This document shows positions 7,300-14,819 of a stretch of DNA of 19,231 nucleotides, one piece after another. The translations under genes were made by a program, and so were the position numbers. The stretch is from Alphaproteobacteria bacterium (GTDB lineage Bacteria; Pseudomonadota; Alphaproteobacteria; Rhizobiales; Devosiaceae). Position 1 is the stretch's first letter; each line of letters starts with the position of its first letter. The stretch spans positions 1 through 19,231 of the forward strand of contig JAJRRJ010000172.1 in NCBI GenBank assembly GCA_024279575.1, read 5' to 3'. Under the pieces are notes generated by a model that saw only the letters and a list, made by a program, of their open reading frames with translations, was not told the origin of the DNA and ran no database searches.

Positions 7300-8319
7300 A
7301 TGGCTGACACAGTTTTACTCACCGGAGTTTCTGGCTTTGTCGGGTCTCATGTCGCCCTGCAATTGTTGAAAGCAGGCTACAGGGTTCGCGGCAGCCTGCG
7401 CAATCTGGATCGTAGCGAAGAAGTGCGTCAAACCATGGGTGCCCACGGCGCTGATGTCAGCAACCTTGAATTTGTTGCCCTTGATTTGCTGAATGATAAG
7501 GGATGGGATGACGCCATGCAGGGGGTAAAGTATCTCCAGCCCACCGCCTCCCCATTTGTTACGTCCATGCCTGATGATGAAATGGAGTTGATCCGTCCCG
7601 CGGTGGATGGCACGACCCGCGCCATCAGTGCCGCTCTAAAGGCAAAAGTAAAACATATCGTACTCACATCCTCCATGGCCGCCATCATGTATGGGCATCC
7701 AAGGGAGCGCACAAAAGCGTTTAGTGAAGAGGACTGGACCGACACACAAATCGAAACCAATGCCTATACCCGCTCAAAGACCCTGGCTGAGCGCAAAGCA
7801 TGGGAGCTGGTTGACGAAGCAAATCGGCATGACGATTTAAGCGTTATCAACCCCACATTTATTCTGGGGCCCCTGCTCAACGAAGACCCCGGCACATCCG
7901 GCGCTATGATTACCCGATTTTTAACCGGCTCGCTCCCCGCCGCTCCAAAAATTGGTTTCACCTGTATCGATGTACGCGACGTTGCTGAATTGCATGTTCT
8001 TGCGATGACAAGACCCGAGGCCAAAGGAAAGCGGCATGCCAGCGCGGCGGAGTCACTCACCATGCTGGAAATGGCTCAGGTTCTAAAGGCCCGTTTTCCA
8101 GCCTATGCAAATAAATTACCCAAATTTGAACTGCCCGACTGGGCCGTACGCCTCTATGCCGTTTTTGACGCCGATGCGCGCAGCAGTCTGGGAGAATTAG
8201 GGCACCGCAAGAGCGTAAATGCCAAACGGGCCACAACCTTACTTGGGCGCGACTTTATTCCCGCAAAAGATGCCCTTGAGGCCATGGGGAAAAGTCTGAT
8301 CGATCACAAACTGGTTTGA
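7300..8319 (+). CDS. Extended SDR family NAD(P)-dependent aldehyde/dihydroflavonol-type reductase
   Basis: The 339-residue protein belongs to the extended short-chain dehydrogenase group related to plant dihydroflavonol 4-reductase and yeast methylglyoxal/aldehyde reductases. The nucleotide motif TGVSGFVG (8-15) is at the N-terminus, with the GYRVRGSLRN segment after it that normally favours NADPH. The catalytic Ser is in VLTSSMAAIMYG and the Tyr156-x3-Lys160 pair in YTRSK. ELIRPAVDGT and NPTFILGP are typical family blocks. AAGGAT lies seven bases before the ATG. Its substrate is unknown; many relatives reduce aldehydes or ketones. The divergent tetR gene is its likely regulator. The last 16 bases overlap the end of the convergent HAD gene. 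Confidence 0.9.
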   Translation: MADTVLLTGVSGFVGSHVALQLLKAGYRVRGSLRNLDRSEEVRQTMGAHGADVSNLEFVALDLLNDKGWDDAMQGVKYLQPTASPFVTSMPDDEMELIRPAVDGTTRAISAALKAKVKHIVLTSSMAAIMYGHPRERTKAFSEEDWTDTQIETNAYTRSKTLAERKAWELVDEANRHDDLSVINPTFILGPLLNEDPGTSGAMITRFLTGSLPAAPKIGFTCIDVRDVAELHVLAMTRPEAKGKRHASAAESLTMLEMAQVLKARFPAYANKLPKFELPDWAVRLYAVFDADARSSLGELGHRKSVNAKRATTLLGRDFIPAKDALEAMGKSLIDHKLV

Positions 8320-9212
8320 GTTAGAATATAATCGGGCACAATCCCTGAAGTTGCAATAAATGGATCAACATCCAGTCCTGCAAACAATCCGTAATCCGCC
8401 ATCAACACCGATTTTACTCCAGCAGCGGCCCCCCCAAGCACATCCGTATGCAATGTGTCCCCCACCATAACAACACGTTCAAGGGCAACATTTTCGCCAA
8501 CCCGTTGCAATGCCCGCTGATAAATATTCTCAAAAGGCTTGCCAAAAAACTGAGGAACAACCTCACTTTTGCGCGCAATTTCATGGGCAAACCAGCCCGG
8601 CTCCAGGCTAAGCCCGGTTTCCCGTGGTGCAACAATATCAGGATTACCTACAAAAACCGGACGTGGCCGCCGCTGAAGAGAAGCAACAATCATTGCCTGC
8701 TGCATAAGGGTCCACTCCCCCGAACCCAAAAAGATAAACCCTTCAACCCGTTCAAAATCTGCAGGATCCTGACCCAGTTGAATACAGTTTACCGACAATT
8801 CGTCAATGGCCCCTCCGGTTGAAGCCATTACCCCCCAGAGTTTTTCATCCCGTCCATTCAGAGCATCTGCCAAAATATTACGTGATGCAATTATATCCCT
8901 GGGGTCAAAATCAAATCCAAAATCTTGGTATTTTTTCAGCGATACACTGGGGGAAAACGTTGCCCCGTTTGCAACCACCAATACTTTTTTCCCTGCACTT
9001 TGCAACGCGCCAACCCATTCAGGAGCACCTGGAATAACTTCCTGACCCACATTGAGAACCCCAAAAGCATCCAGCAAAAAAACATCAAATTGCTCAGAGA
9101 TTTCACTGATATGGGAAATGCGTATCGAAGCCGTCGGAAAATTTGCCTTCGGCAAAACCTGACGCACACGCTCGTATTGCGCGAATGCCCAGTCGCTATC
9201 AACTTTAACCAT
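8304..9212 (-). CDS. HAD superfamily class IIA hydrolase (NagD-like, TIGR01459-type)
   Basis: The 302-residue cytoplasmic protein has the HAD-IIA layout. Motif I is LLDAFGVL with the nucleophile Asp48, an NagD-type cap domain follows, motif III lies in FFGKPFENIYQRAL, and motif IV is MVGDTLHTDVLGGAAAGV. Relatives include the nucleotide phosphatase NagD. Two catalytic positions are unusual: the acid/base Asp two residues after the nucleophile is Phe50, and the Thr/Ser of motif II appears as Ala81 in VVANGAT. A hydrophobic residue after the nucleophile (W or F) is, as I recall, common in the TIGR01459 group, so it may be a family trait. It is the last gene of the transporter operon, 21 bases after the second permease. 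Hydrolysis of a phosphorylated product of the imported compound is my inference. Confidence 0.85.
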   Translation of the reverse strand: MVKVDSDWAFAQYERVRQVLPKANFPTASIRISHISEISEQFDVFLLDAFGVLNVGQEVIPGAPEWVGALQSAGKKVLVVANGATFSPSVSLKKYQDFGFDFDPRDIIASRNILADALNGRDEKLWGVMASTGGAIDELSVNCIQLGQDPADFERVEGFIFLGSGEWTLMQQAMIVASLQRRPRPVFVGNPDIVAPRETGLSLEPGWFAHEIARKSEVVPQFFGKPFENIYQRALQRVGENVALERVVMVGDTLHTDVLGGAAAGVKSVLMADYGLFAGLDVDPFIATSGIVPDYILTQTSL

Positions 9213-9233
9213 AATTTTATCCGAATAATTTTC

Positions 9234-10049
9234 TTAGATAATTGCGCCACGCACCTTGGCTGAAACAAATTCGCCAATCACTACCGCAAGCAAAATCACC
9301 AGAAGAATGAGCGAAACCTGCGGCCACGCCAATACATTAAGGGATGATTGCAATTGCAAACCGATCCCCCCGGCACCAACCAGCCCCAGAACGGTAGATT
9401 CGCGAATATTGATGTCCCAGCGGAATACGGCAATTCCGGCAAAAGCAGGCAATATCTGAGGAACAATCCCATATACCATCACCTGCCAGCCACTGGCCCC
9501 GGTTGCCCGAATGGCCTCCACTTGGGTTTCATCAATTTCCTCAATCGCCTCATAAAGCAACTTTGCGCAAAATCCGATCGAACGAATTGAAATGGCAATC
9601 AACCCGGCAAACACCCCCGGACCAACGATAGACACCAAAAGCAAGGCCCAGATCAACGAATTCACCGAACGGGTGGAAACGATAATCAGCAGGGCAATCG
9701 GACGTACAAACAGCCTGCTTGGTGTCGTATTACTCGCCGCCAAAAAGGCAACAGGCACCGCCATTATCAAAGCAAACAGCGTGCCCAGGGTGGCGATATT
9801 CAGCGTATCCCAGATTGGCAGCCACAACTGGTCCATATAAGACCAGCGCGGCGGCATGGCACGCCCCCCGATATCCATTGTTACCGCCCCGATATTACCC
9901 ATGATTGCCCATTGGGTATTATCAGAAATAACTTTCCAGGAAAAAACAAACGCCATAGTGCCTAAAAGCCACATGGCCCAGCGTATTAATTGTGAATTGC
10001 GGTCGCGTACCTGCCATGCCTTGACGCCACTTTTTTCTATAATTGGCAT
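9234..10049 (-). CDS. PhnE-like ABC transporter permease (second copy)
   Basis: This 271-residue inner-membrane protein is one of two permeases of a phosphonate-type ABC importer. It has a hydrophobic helix at about 22-41 and about five more between 82 and 265. The EAA loop that contacts the ATPase reads VEAIRATGASGWQVMVYGIV (about 177-196). PhnE hallmarks are STRSVNSLIWALL and the C-terminal block STVLGLVGAGGIGLQLQ. Its ATG overlaps the stop of the first permease in TAATG (10047-10051), so translation is coupled. It shares family motifs with the neighbouring permease but differs widely in sequence, so the pair most likely forms a heterodimeric channel. The phn gene name is avoided because the substrate is not shown to be a phosphonate. 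Confidence 0.92.
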   Translation of the reverse strand: MPIIEKSGVKAWQVRDRNSQLIRWAMWLLGTMAFVFSWKVISDNTQWAIMGNIGAVTMDIGGRAMPPRWSYMDQLWLPIWDTLNIATLGTLFALIMAVPVAFLAASNTTPSRLFVRPIALLIIVSTRSVNSLIWALLLVSIVGPGVFAGLIAISIRSIGFCAKLLYEAIEEIDETQVEAIRATGASGWQVMVYGIVPQILPAFAGIAVFRWDINIRESTVLGLVGAGGIGLQLQSSLNVLAWPQVSLILLVILLAVVIGEFVSAKVRGAII

Positions 10050-10861
10050 TATTTCATCCTCGCACGAATAATACCGGACAGATATTCAAGCACCATCACA
10101 GACACAATAATAATAATTAAAATGGCAGCTACGGAGTCAAATTCATACCGGTCAAACGCCGTATTCAAAGTGGCTCCAATGCCCCCGGCCCCCACCAGTC
10201 CCAGCACCGCACTTTCGCGGAAATTAATATCAAGCCGGTACATAGAAAGCCCCACCAGTCGCGGCATCACCTGGGGTTGCACCCCATAATTCACCCATTG
10301 CATCCACTTTGCACCGGTGGCCTTTACAGCTTCAGCCTGCGCTTTTTGCATATCCTCTATGTCTTCAGCCAGCAGTTTGGCCAAAAATCCGATAGTGGCA
10401 AAACTCAAAGTAATAAATCCGGCCAGTGGGCCAAAACCCAAAATTGCAACTAAAATGATCGCAACGATAATTTCATTCAGGGCGCGCGACAAGGCAATGA
10501 TTGCCCGACAAACCAGATATACCGGCAGGGGCGCAATATTGCGCGCAGCACCAAGCGCAACAGGTATGGACAGGGCAATTCCCACCACCGTGGAAGCAAC
10601 CGTCATCACAACGCTTTCAGCCATCCCCGAAGAAATATCGCTCCAGCGGGAAACAAAATCGGGATTTGCAAAACCGACAATAAACTCCCAACCACGCGAC
10701 AGCCCGCGATATACCCGCGACCAGTTGATCTCAACCGAGGCGAAAGCCAGAACCAGATATATCACCGAAGCAATAATCAGGCCCCAGCGCCAACCCGGGC
10801 TCGTAATAAAATGTGGTTTGCGCCAGCGCTTCCCCACATATTGATCAAGGGTGGCACTCAT
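10049..10861 (-). CDS. PhnE-like ABC transporter permease (first copy)
   Basis: This 270-residue permease has a cytoplasmic N-terminus with KRWRKP, a first membrane helix at about 26-43 and further helices from about 78 to the end. The EAA loop is AEAVKATGAKWMQWVNYGVQ (about 176-195), followed by the PhnE signature SAVLGLVGAGGIGATLN. SRALNEIIVAIILV replaces the equivalent STRSVNSLIWALL of the second permease. Its ATG overlaps the stop of the ATPase gene by four bases (ATGA, 10858-10861), and its stop overlaps the start of the second permease by one base. This tight coupling suggests fixed stoichiometry of ATPase and both permeases. Confidence in the family is high; the ligand is unknown. Confidence 0.92.
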   Translation of the reverse strand: MSATLDQYVGKRWRKPHFITSPGWRWGLIIASVIYLVLAFASVEINWSRVYRGLSRGWEFIVGFANPDFVSRWSDISSGMAESVVMTVASTVVGIALSIPVALGAARNIAPLPVYLVCRAIIALSRALNEIIVAIILVAILGFGPLAGFITLSFATIGFLAKLLAEDIEDMQKAQAEAVKATGAKWMQWVNYGVQPQVMPRLVGLSMYRLDINFRESAVLGLVGAGGIGATLNTAFDRYEFDSVAAILIIIIVSVMVLEYLSGIIRARMK

Positions 10862-11658
10862 TTACCAGCCTCATCATTTTCCTCATCCGCATCGTCAACG
10901 GTTTCAATGGTCGCTTCCCAATCTTCTTCTCCGTAAATGCGCGTCAACACATCAGGAACAAGCTCATCAGGGGCTCCGTCAAAAACAATCCGTCCCGCCT
11001 CAAGGCCAACCACCCGCTGCACAAACATCTTGGCAAGATTCACATCATGAATATTAATAATTGTCGCCAGTTCCCGCTCCCGGCACATTTCAACAATCAA
11101 GCGCATTATTTCGCGCGATGTCTTGGGATCAAGAGAAGCTGTCGGCTCATCAACCAGTAACAATGTCGGATCCTGAATAAGCGCCCGGGCAATTCCCACC
11201 CGCTGACGCTGTCCACCCGAACGCGCATCCGCCCTTTTATCCGCCATGTGCAAAAGTCCGACCCGGTCGAGCAACCGGTATGCCTCATCCACGTCACTCT
11301 GGGGGAATTTACGCAAAAAACTGCGCCAAAAGCCCACATAGCCCAACCGGCCAGACAGTACATTCTCCATCACGCTCAAGCGTTCAACCAACGCATATTC
11401 CTGAAAGATCATACCCATCCGACGTCGCTCGCGTCGCAAGCCACCCGCGCCAAGCGCAGTAATATCTACCCCGTCAAGTATTGCCCTGCCACTGGTTGGT
11501 TGTACCAGCCGGTTCACGCAACGAATAAGCGTGCTTTTACCCGCACCCGAAGGTCCTATCAGGGCAATCACCTGCCCTTTTCCAACTTCAAGATCAACCC
11601 CGGACAAGGCCTTGTCGCCCGTGTTATAAACTTTAGTAAGCTTTTCCAGCTTTAGCAT
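10858..11658 (-). CDS. PhnC-like ABC transporter ATP-binding protein
   Basis: The protein powers the importer formed with the two PhnE-like permeases. From the start MLKLEKLTKVYN (266 residues) it has Walker A GPSGAGKST (35-43), the Q loop in FQEYALVERLSV, Walker B LLLVDEP with catalytic Glu171, a D loop SLD and the H-loop His204 in NIHDVN. The ABC signature reads RSGGQ (146-150) after ADA, in place of the usual LSGGQ. The C-terminal tail is very acidic. An ATG five codons upstream (11671-11673) is possible, but GGAGGG touches that ATG with no spacing, and PhnC proteins normally start MLKLE, so 11658 is preferred. The gene lies downstream of a hairpin that follows the binding-protein gene. 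Confidence 0.9.
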   Translation of the reverse strand: MLKLEKLTKVYNTGDKALSGVDLEVGKGQVIALIGPSGAGKSTLIRCVNRLVQPTSGRAILDGVDITALGAGGLRRERRRMGMIFQEYALVERLSVMENVLSGRLGYVGFWRSFLRKFPQSDVDEAYRLLDRVGLLHMADKRADARSGGQRQRVGIARALIQDPTLLLVDEPTASLDPKTSREIMRLIVEMCRERELATIINIHDVNLAKMFVQRVVGLEAGRIVFDGAPDELVPDVLTRIYGEEDWEATIETVDDADEENDEAGK

Positions 11659-11703
11659 TCCAGTAAACCCCATCCCTCCACGCCCAAACTTTTCAGGCGT
11701 GCG

Positions 11704-11735
11704 AAAAAGCCCGCGCGCATCGTAACGCGCGGGGC
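11704..11735 (-). terminator. Intra-operon rho-independent terminator/attenuator after the binding-protein gene
   Basis: Read on the minus strand, GCCCCGCGCG and GCGCGCGGGC form a GC-rich stem of nine pairs with one bulged base and an eight-base loop, followed at once by TTTTT (11704-11708). It begins about 20 bases after the stop of the binding-protein gene and lies before the ATPase gene of the same transporter. Partial termination here would make more binding protein than membrane complex, a common arrangement in ABC importer operons. Confidence 0.75.
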
Positions 11736-11754
11736 ATCATCAAACTTTCAGTGA

Positions 11755-12726
11755 TTATTCGCAGGCGTAGGAAACGCCGTTTGCTGTATCAATCTTACGG
11801 ATAACTTCCCAGAACTCCTGGTATGTCATCGGAAGGAATTGACCTTCATTTGATTTCTCAAACTCAGCCTGCAGTGAAGTACCTTCCCATTCAAAGTCAA
11901 AGAACGCTTTTTCAATATTAGCACGCAATTCCGGTGTCAGGTTATGGGCAGTACCAAAACCTGTGGTTGGGAATGTTTGTGACTTATAGATGGAAATCAC
12001 ATCGGTCTCAGCAATAACCCCACGTGAAATCATCCGTGACAAAACGGAGTTTGCAATCGAAGCTGCTGGATAATCCTGATTGGCAACACCCAAAATAGAG
12101 TTATCGTGCTTACCGGAGAACGCAGGTTCAAAATCGCGATCAGGAAGCATATCAAAATCACTGGCCAGAATAGCAGAAGGCGCTTTAAAGCCAGAGTTTG
12201 ATGTCGGTGACGTAAAGGCCAGTACACCGCCCTTGATGTCCTCAACCTTTTCAATGCCAGAACCCGGATAGGTCAGAATTTCCATCTCATACCCGAAGTT
12301 GCCATCAAGCGAGGCCATAATGGTGAACGGGGAGAACCCGGCACAGTTCACAGCCAAAGGATTGGAGCCAGTGTTAAACCCGGCAATATGCAAACGACCC
12401 GAGCGCATGGCTTCAATCTGAGCGGCGTTGGATTGTACGGGGAAGAACAAAACGTCCTTGCCGGTAACTTCTTCCATATAATCTAAAAAGTCTGACCAGA
12501 CTTCTTTATAAACCGCAGGGTCTTCAACTGGAGTATATGCAAAAATCAGTGTGTCTGGATCAACCAGTTCAGCTGCATCTGTTGGAGTATCAGCAATCAA
12601 ATCTCCATCCACATCGCAATAACGCTCATCCAGCGTGCCACGCGGACAATCAGACTGAGCATAAGCACCACTCGCACTCATCAAAAGTGCGGCTGCCAGT
12701 GCACCCAATACATATTTGGTTTTCAT
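11755..12726 (-). CDS. PhnD-like periplasmic binding protein of ABC importer
   Basis: The 323-residue protein starts with a Sec signal peptide (MKTKYVLGALAAALLMSASG, probable cleavage after AYA at residue 23). The mature protein has the phosphate/phosphite/phosphonate-binding fold: FAYTPVEDPAVYKEVWSDFL, PVQSNAAQIEAMRSGRLHIA, FTSPTSNSGFKAP and FSGKHDNSILGV. The anion-binding loop reads SPTSNSG instead of the DPxSTSG of typical phosphonate receptors, so the ligand is probably different. Four cysteines (27, 37, 128, 322) could form two disulfides. An Asp-rich DVDGDLIAD (38-46) resembles a calcium loop. GGGAG precedes the ATG by about nine bases. It lies 156 bases after psuK. I infer a pyrimidine C-nucleoside or a phosphorylated form as ligand from context only. 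Confidence 0.9.
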   Translation of the reverse strand: MKTKYVLGALAAALLMSASGAYAQSDCPRGTLDERYCDVDGDLIADTPTDAAELVDPDTLIFAYTPVEDPAVYKEVWSDFLDYMEEVTGKDVLFFPVQSNAAQIEAMRSGRLHIAGFNTGSNPLAVNCAGFSPFTIMASLDGNFGYEMEILTYPGSGIEKVEDIKGGVLAFTSPTSNSGFKAPSAILASDFDMLPDRDFEPAFSGKHDNSILGVANQDYPAASIANSVLSRMISRGVIAETDVISIYKSQTFPTTGFGTAHNLTPELRANIEKAFFDFEWEGTSLQAEFEKSNEGQFLPMTYQEFWEVIRKIDTANGVSYACE

Positions 12727-12746
12727 TATTATTCTCTCCCTTTGAT

Positions 12747-12765
12747 TTAATTCCCCGCGAATTAA
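12747..12765. promoter_or_regulatory. Perfect palindrome upstream of the binding-protein gene, candidate operator
   Basis: TTAATTC (12747-12753) and GAATTAA (12759-12765) are perfect 7-base arms around a five-base centre, CCCGC. The element lies 20-39 bases before the start codon of the binding-protein gene and overlaps its predicted -10 box. That place suits a repressor site; it could also form a hairpin in the leader RNA. No regulator gene for it is recognised in the window. Confidence 0.5.
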
Positions 12766-12789
12766 GTCCTATCTGCTCCAAAAACGCAA
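12761..12789 (-). promoter_or_regulatory. Candidate promoter for the transporter genes
   Basis: On the minus strand TTGCGT (12784-12789) and CTTAAT (12761-12766) are spaced by 17 bases in the 156-base gap between psuK and the binding-protein gene. Both boxes are imperfect (three and four matches of six). The gap size and the palindrome that overlaps the -10 box support a promoter here. Confidence 0.3.
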
Positions 12790-12882
12790 ATGATTTCTTG
12801 TTTTTTCACCGCATCATTTTGTTAAAATACCCACAAATTGCAGCGCTAGACAGCCCCATGGAAGAAAACATCCAATAGCTAT

Positions 12883-13782
12883 TCAAGGCTGCCCGCCAAT
12901 ATGACCAACAGCGCGCGCGCCCTGTTTATTTCCAGCACAAAGACTGTCATATAAGCTCTGCCCGACCAGTTGCGCAGCCACAAACCCACCTAAAAATGCA
13001 TCCCCCGCCCCCGTTGTATCCAATGCAGCAACATTTTCACCGGGCGCAAACAGCAGGTTTTCATGCCCATCCAGCGTTACCGCCCCCAAAGCCCCTTGCG
13101 TTATTACCACCCGATCAAAATAGGGCCTTAAAACCCTGAGTTGAGTTTCAGGGTCGCTTTCCCCACTCAGCAATTCAGCCTCTTGTGCATTGGGAAACAA
13201 AATCGCCGCCCCCCTTGTCCAATCAAGAAACCGGGCAACCCCGACATCCCTGATAAACCCCGAGGACGAAGGGTCAATTAAAACCGGAATATTCTTTTGT
13301 CCGGCGCGCACCATCACCTCTTTTGCCACCTCTCTGGGAGAGGCAATAAAAAAACTGTACCCTGATAAAACCACCATCGACACATCATCCAGCACATGCG
13401 CACCCAAATCTTCAATGCTCAGCACTTCATTGGCCCCGCGATCCGTATAAAAACTACGCTCCCCCCCCGGATCAATCATGGATATGAGCGTACCCGTTGC
13501 CAATTCGGTATCACCCGCAAACAACGGCTCCACCCCACGTTCTAAAAACTGCGCACTCAGCGCCGCCAGATCACTGGCCCCCACCCGTGCCACCAGACGC
13601 GCTGATACTCCGTTTGCCGCCAGCCACACCGCCTGATTTGCGCCCGACCCACCGGGCCGCATCTCAATTTTTGCTTTGCAATCGGACCCTTCCCGCAAAA
13701 CCCCATGGGGTCGCACAATCACGTCGCGCATAACATCCCCCACCAGCAAAACGGTTTTTACCGACGAATCGCTTGTACTCAT
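12883..13782 (-). CDS. psuK: PfkB-family pseudouridine kinase
   Basis: This 299-residue ribokinase-fold enzyme is expected to phosphorylate pseudouridine to pseudouridine 5'-phosphate. The substrate motif GDVMRD is at 15-20, the PfkB signature-1 region RPGGSGANQAVWLA at 42-55, and the catalytic signature-2 region DTTGAGDAFLGGF at 255-267 with base Asp261. FPNAQEAELLSG is the usual PfkB block before the ATP site. By sequence alone it could be another sugar or nucleoside kinase; the assignment as PsuK rests on its overlap with psuG. The ATG at 13780-13782 shares ATGA with the psuG stop, so the two are translationally coupled. The frame extends four codons further to a TTG, which is less likely as start. 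Confidence 0.85.
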   Translation of the reverse strand: MSTSDSSVKTVLLVGDVMRDVIVRPHGVLREGSDCKAKIEMRPGGSGANQAVWLAANGVSARLVARVGASDLAALSAQFLERGVEPLFAGDTELATGTLISMIDPGGERSFYTDRGANEVLSIEDLGAHVLDDVSMVVLSGYSFFIASPREVAKEVMVRAGQKNIPVLIDPSSSGFIRDVGVARFLDWTRGAAILFPNAQEAELLSGESDPETQLRVLRPYFDRVVITQGALGAVTLDGHENLLFAPGENVAALDTTGAGDAFLGGFVAAQLVGQSLYDSLCAGNKQGARAVGHIGGQP

Positions 13783-14711
13783 TTCAAAGCACAAAGCGCC
13801 AGCGCGATTTTTCCAGCGACCCTGGCATTATTGGTAATCAGCCCCACGTTGGCGGCAAGACTTGTTCCCCCGCTTAATTCAAAAATCCTGTTGAGCAGAT
13901 ATGGGGTCAGTTTTTTGCGGGTAACACCCGTTTTTTCCGCCTCATTTACTGCACTAACAATCCAACTCTCAATCTGTTCAGGGTCCATAGCATTGGCCTC
14001 CGGAATAGGGTTGGCAACAAGAACACCCCCCATGCCCAGCTTGTTCTGAGTGAATATCACCCGCGCAATATCGGCGACATCATCAAATCTGTGATCAACC
14101 GGATATCCGCTGGAACGTGTATAAAAGGCCGGAAATTCATCGCTGCCATACCCGATAACCGGCACCCCGTTGCTCTCCAGCACTTCTAAGGTTTTTCCAA
14201 TATCCAGAATACTTTTTGCCCCGGCACAAATTACCGCCACTGGCGTTTTTGACAATTCTGCCAGGTCCGCAGAAATATCAAAAGTCTCCTGTGCACCCCG
14301 ATGAACCCCGCCAATCCCCCCGGTGGCAAAAACTTCTATACCCACCGCCTCAGCTATCTGCATAGTCGTTGCAACAGTTGTGCCCGCAAGCCCCCCTTTA
14401 ATTAACAAAGAAGCCACATCCCGGCGCGACGCCTTGCTGGCTGTTTCATTGTTTTCCGCCAGATATTCAAGACGATCACCCGACACCCCGACACAAAGAC
14501 GCCCCTCCATAATGGCAATGGTTGCTGGAATTGCACCGACCCCCCGCACCTCCGCTTCCACCGCCAGTGCCGTATCCAGATTTTGCGGAAACGGCATGCC
14601 ATGGGTAATAATCGTTGATTCAAGGGCAACCACACCCCGGTTATCCGCCAGAGCATCCCTTACCTCTTCACTCACATCGATAAAGTCACGTATTGTCATT
14701 GCCATTTCCAT
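13779..14711 (-). CDS. psuG: Pseudouridine-5'-phosphate glycosidase
   Basis: PsuG splits pseudouridine 5'-phosphate into uracil and ribose 5-phosphate. The 310-residue protein matches the family over its length: VALESTIITHGMPFP (28-42), ASKASRRD (91-98), FATGGIGGVHRGAQETFDIS (128-147), CAGAKSILD (162-170), GYGSDEFPAFYTR and VANPIPEANAM. From the ATG at 14709-14711, Glu31, Lys93, His137, Asp149 and the Schiff-base Lys166 fall at the numbers I recall for E. coli PsuG, which supports that start; two further ATGs follow at codons 3 and 5. The Shine-Dalgarno is weak (AAAAGA). It is the first gene of the psuG-psuK pair and is divergent from folD. Confidence 0.96.
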   Translation of the reverse strand: MEMAMTIRDFIDVSEEVRDALADNRGVVALESTIITHGMPFPQNLDTALAVEAEVRGVGAIPATIAIMEGRLCVGVSGDRLEYLAENNETASKASRRDVASLLIKGGLAGTTVATTMQIAEAVGIEVFATGGIGGVHRGAQETFDISADLAELSKTPVAVICAGAKSILDIGKTLEVLESNGVPVIGYGSDEFPAFYTRSSGYPVDHRFDDVADIARVIFTQNKLGMGGVLVANPIPEANAMDPEQIESWIVSAVNEAEKTGVTRKKLTPYLLNRIFELSGGTSLAANVGLITNNARVAGKIALALCALK

Positions 14712-14819
14712 TTATCTTTTGATTTTTCGGCCAGCTTAAATCATCGTGTCAAAAACACTATTGTTTTGTTCCACATACTGTTATTCATTTTCGCAAAACA
14801 ACAACACAAAGGTAGGCCA

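Noticed and set aside
8304..8319. 16-base overlap of the SDR and HAD genes as evidence of wrong stops
   Set aside because: Both ends keep family-consistent lengths and short convergent overlaps are common in compact genomes.
10186..10262. Repeated CCCACCAGTCC-like strings in the permease gene
   Set aside because: They are short, fall in coding sequence and encode different segments, so they are chance similarity and not a repeat element.
13459..13470. Run of eight C bases within psuK as a possible phase-variation tract
   Set aside because: The reading frame is intact across it and the run encodes a family-consistent Pro/Gly-Gly turn; one short tract is not enough to claim phase variation.
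14740..14755. TTGACA on the minus strand as -35 box for psuG
   Set aside because: The box is perfect but no acceptable -10 box lies 16-18 bases after it, so a promoter could not be supported.
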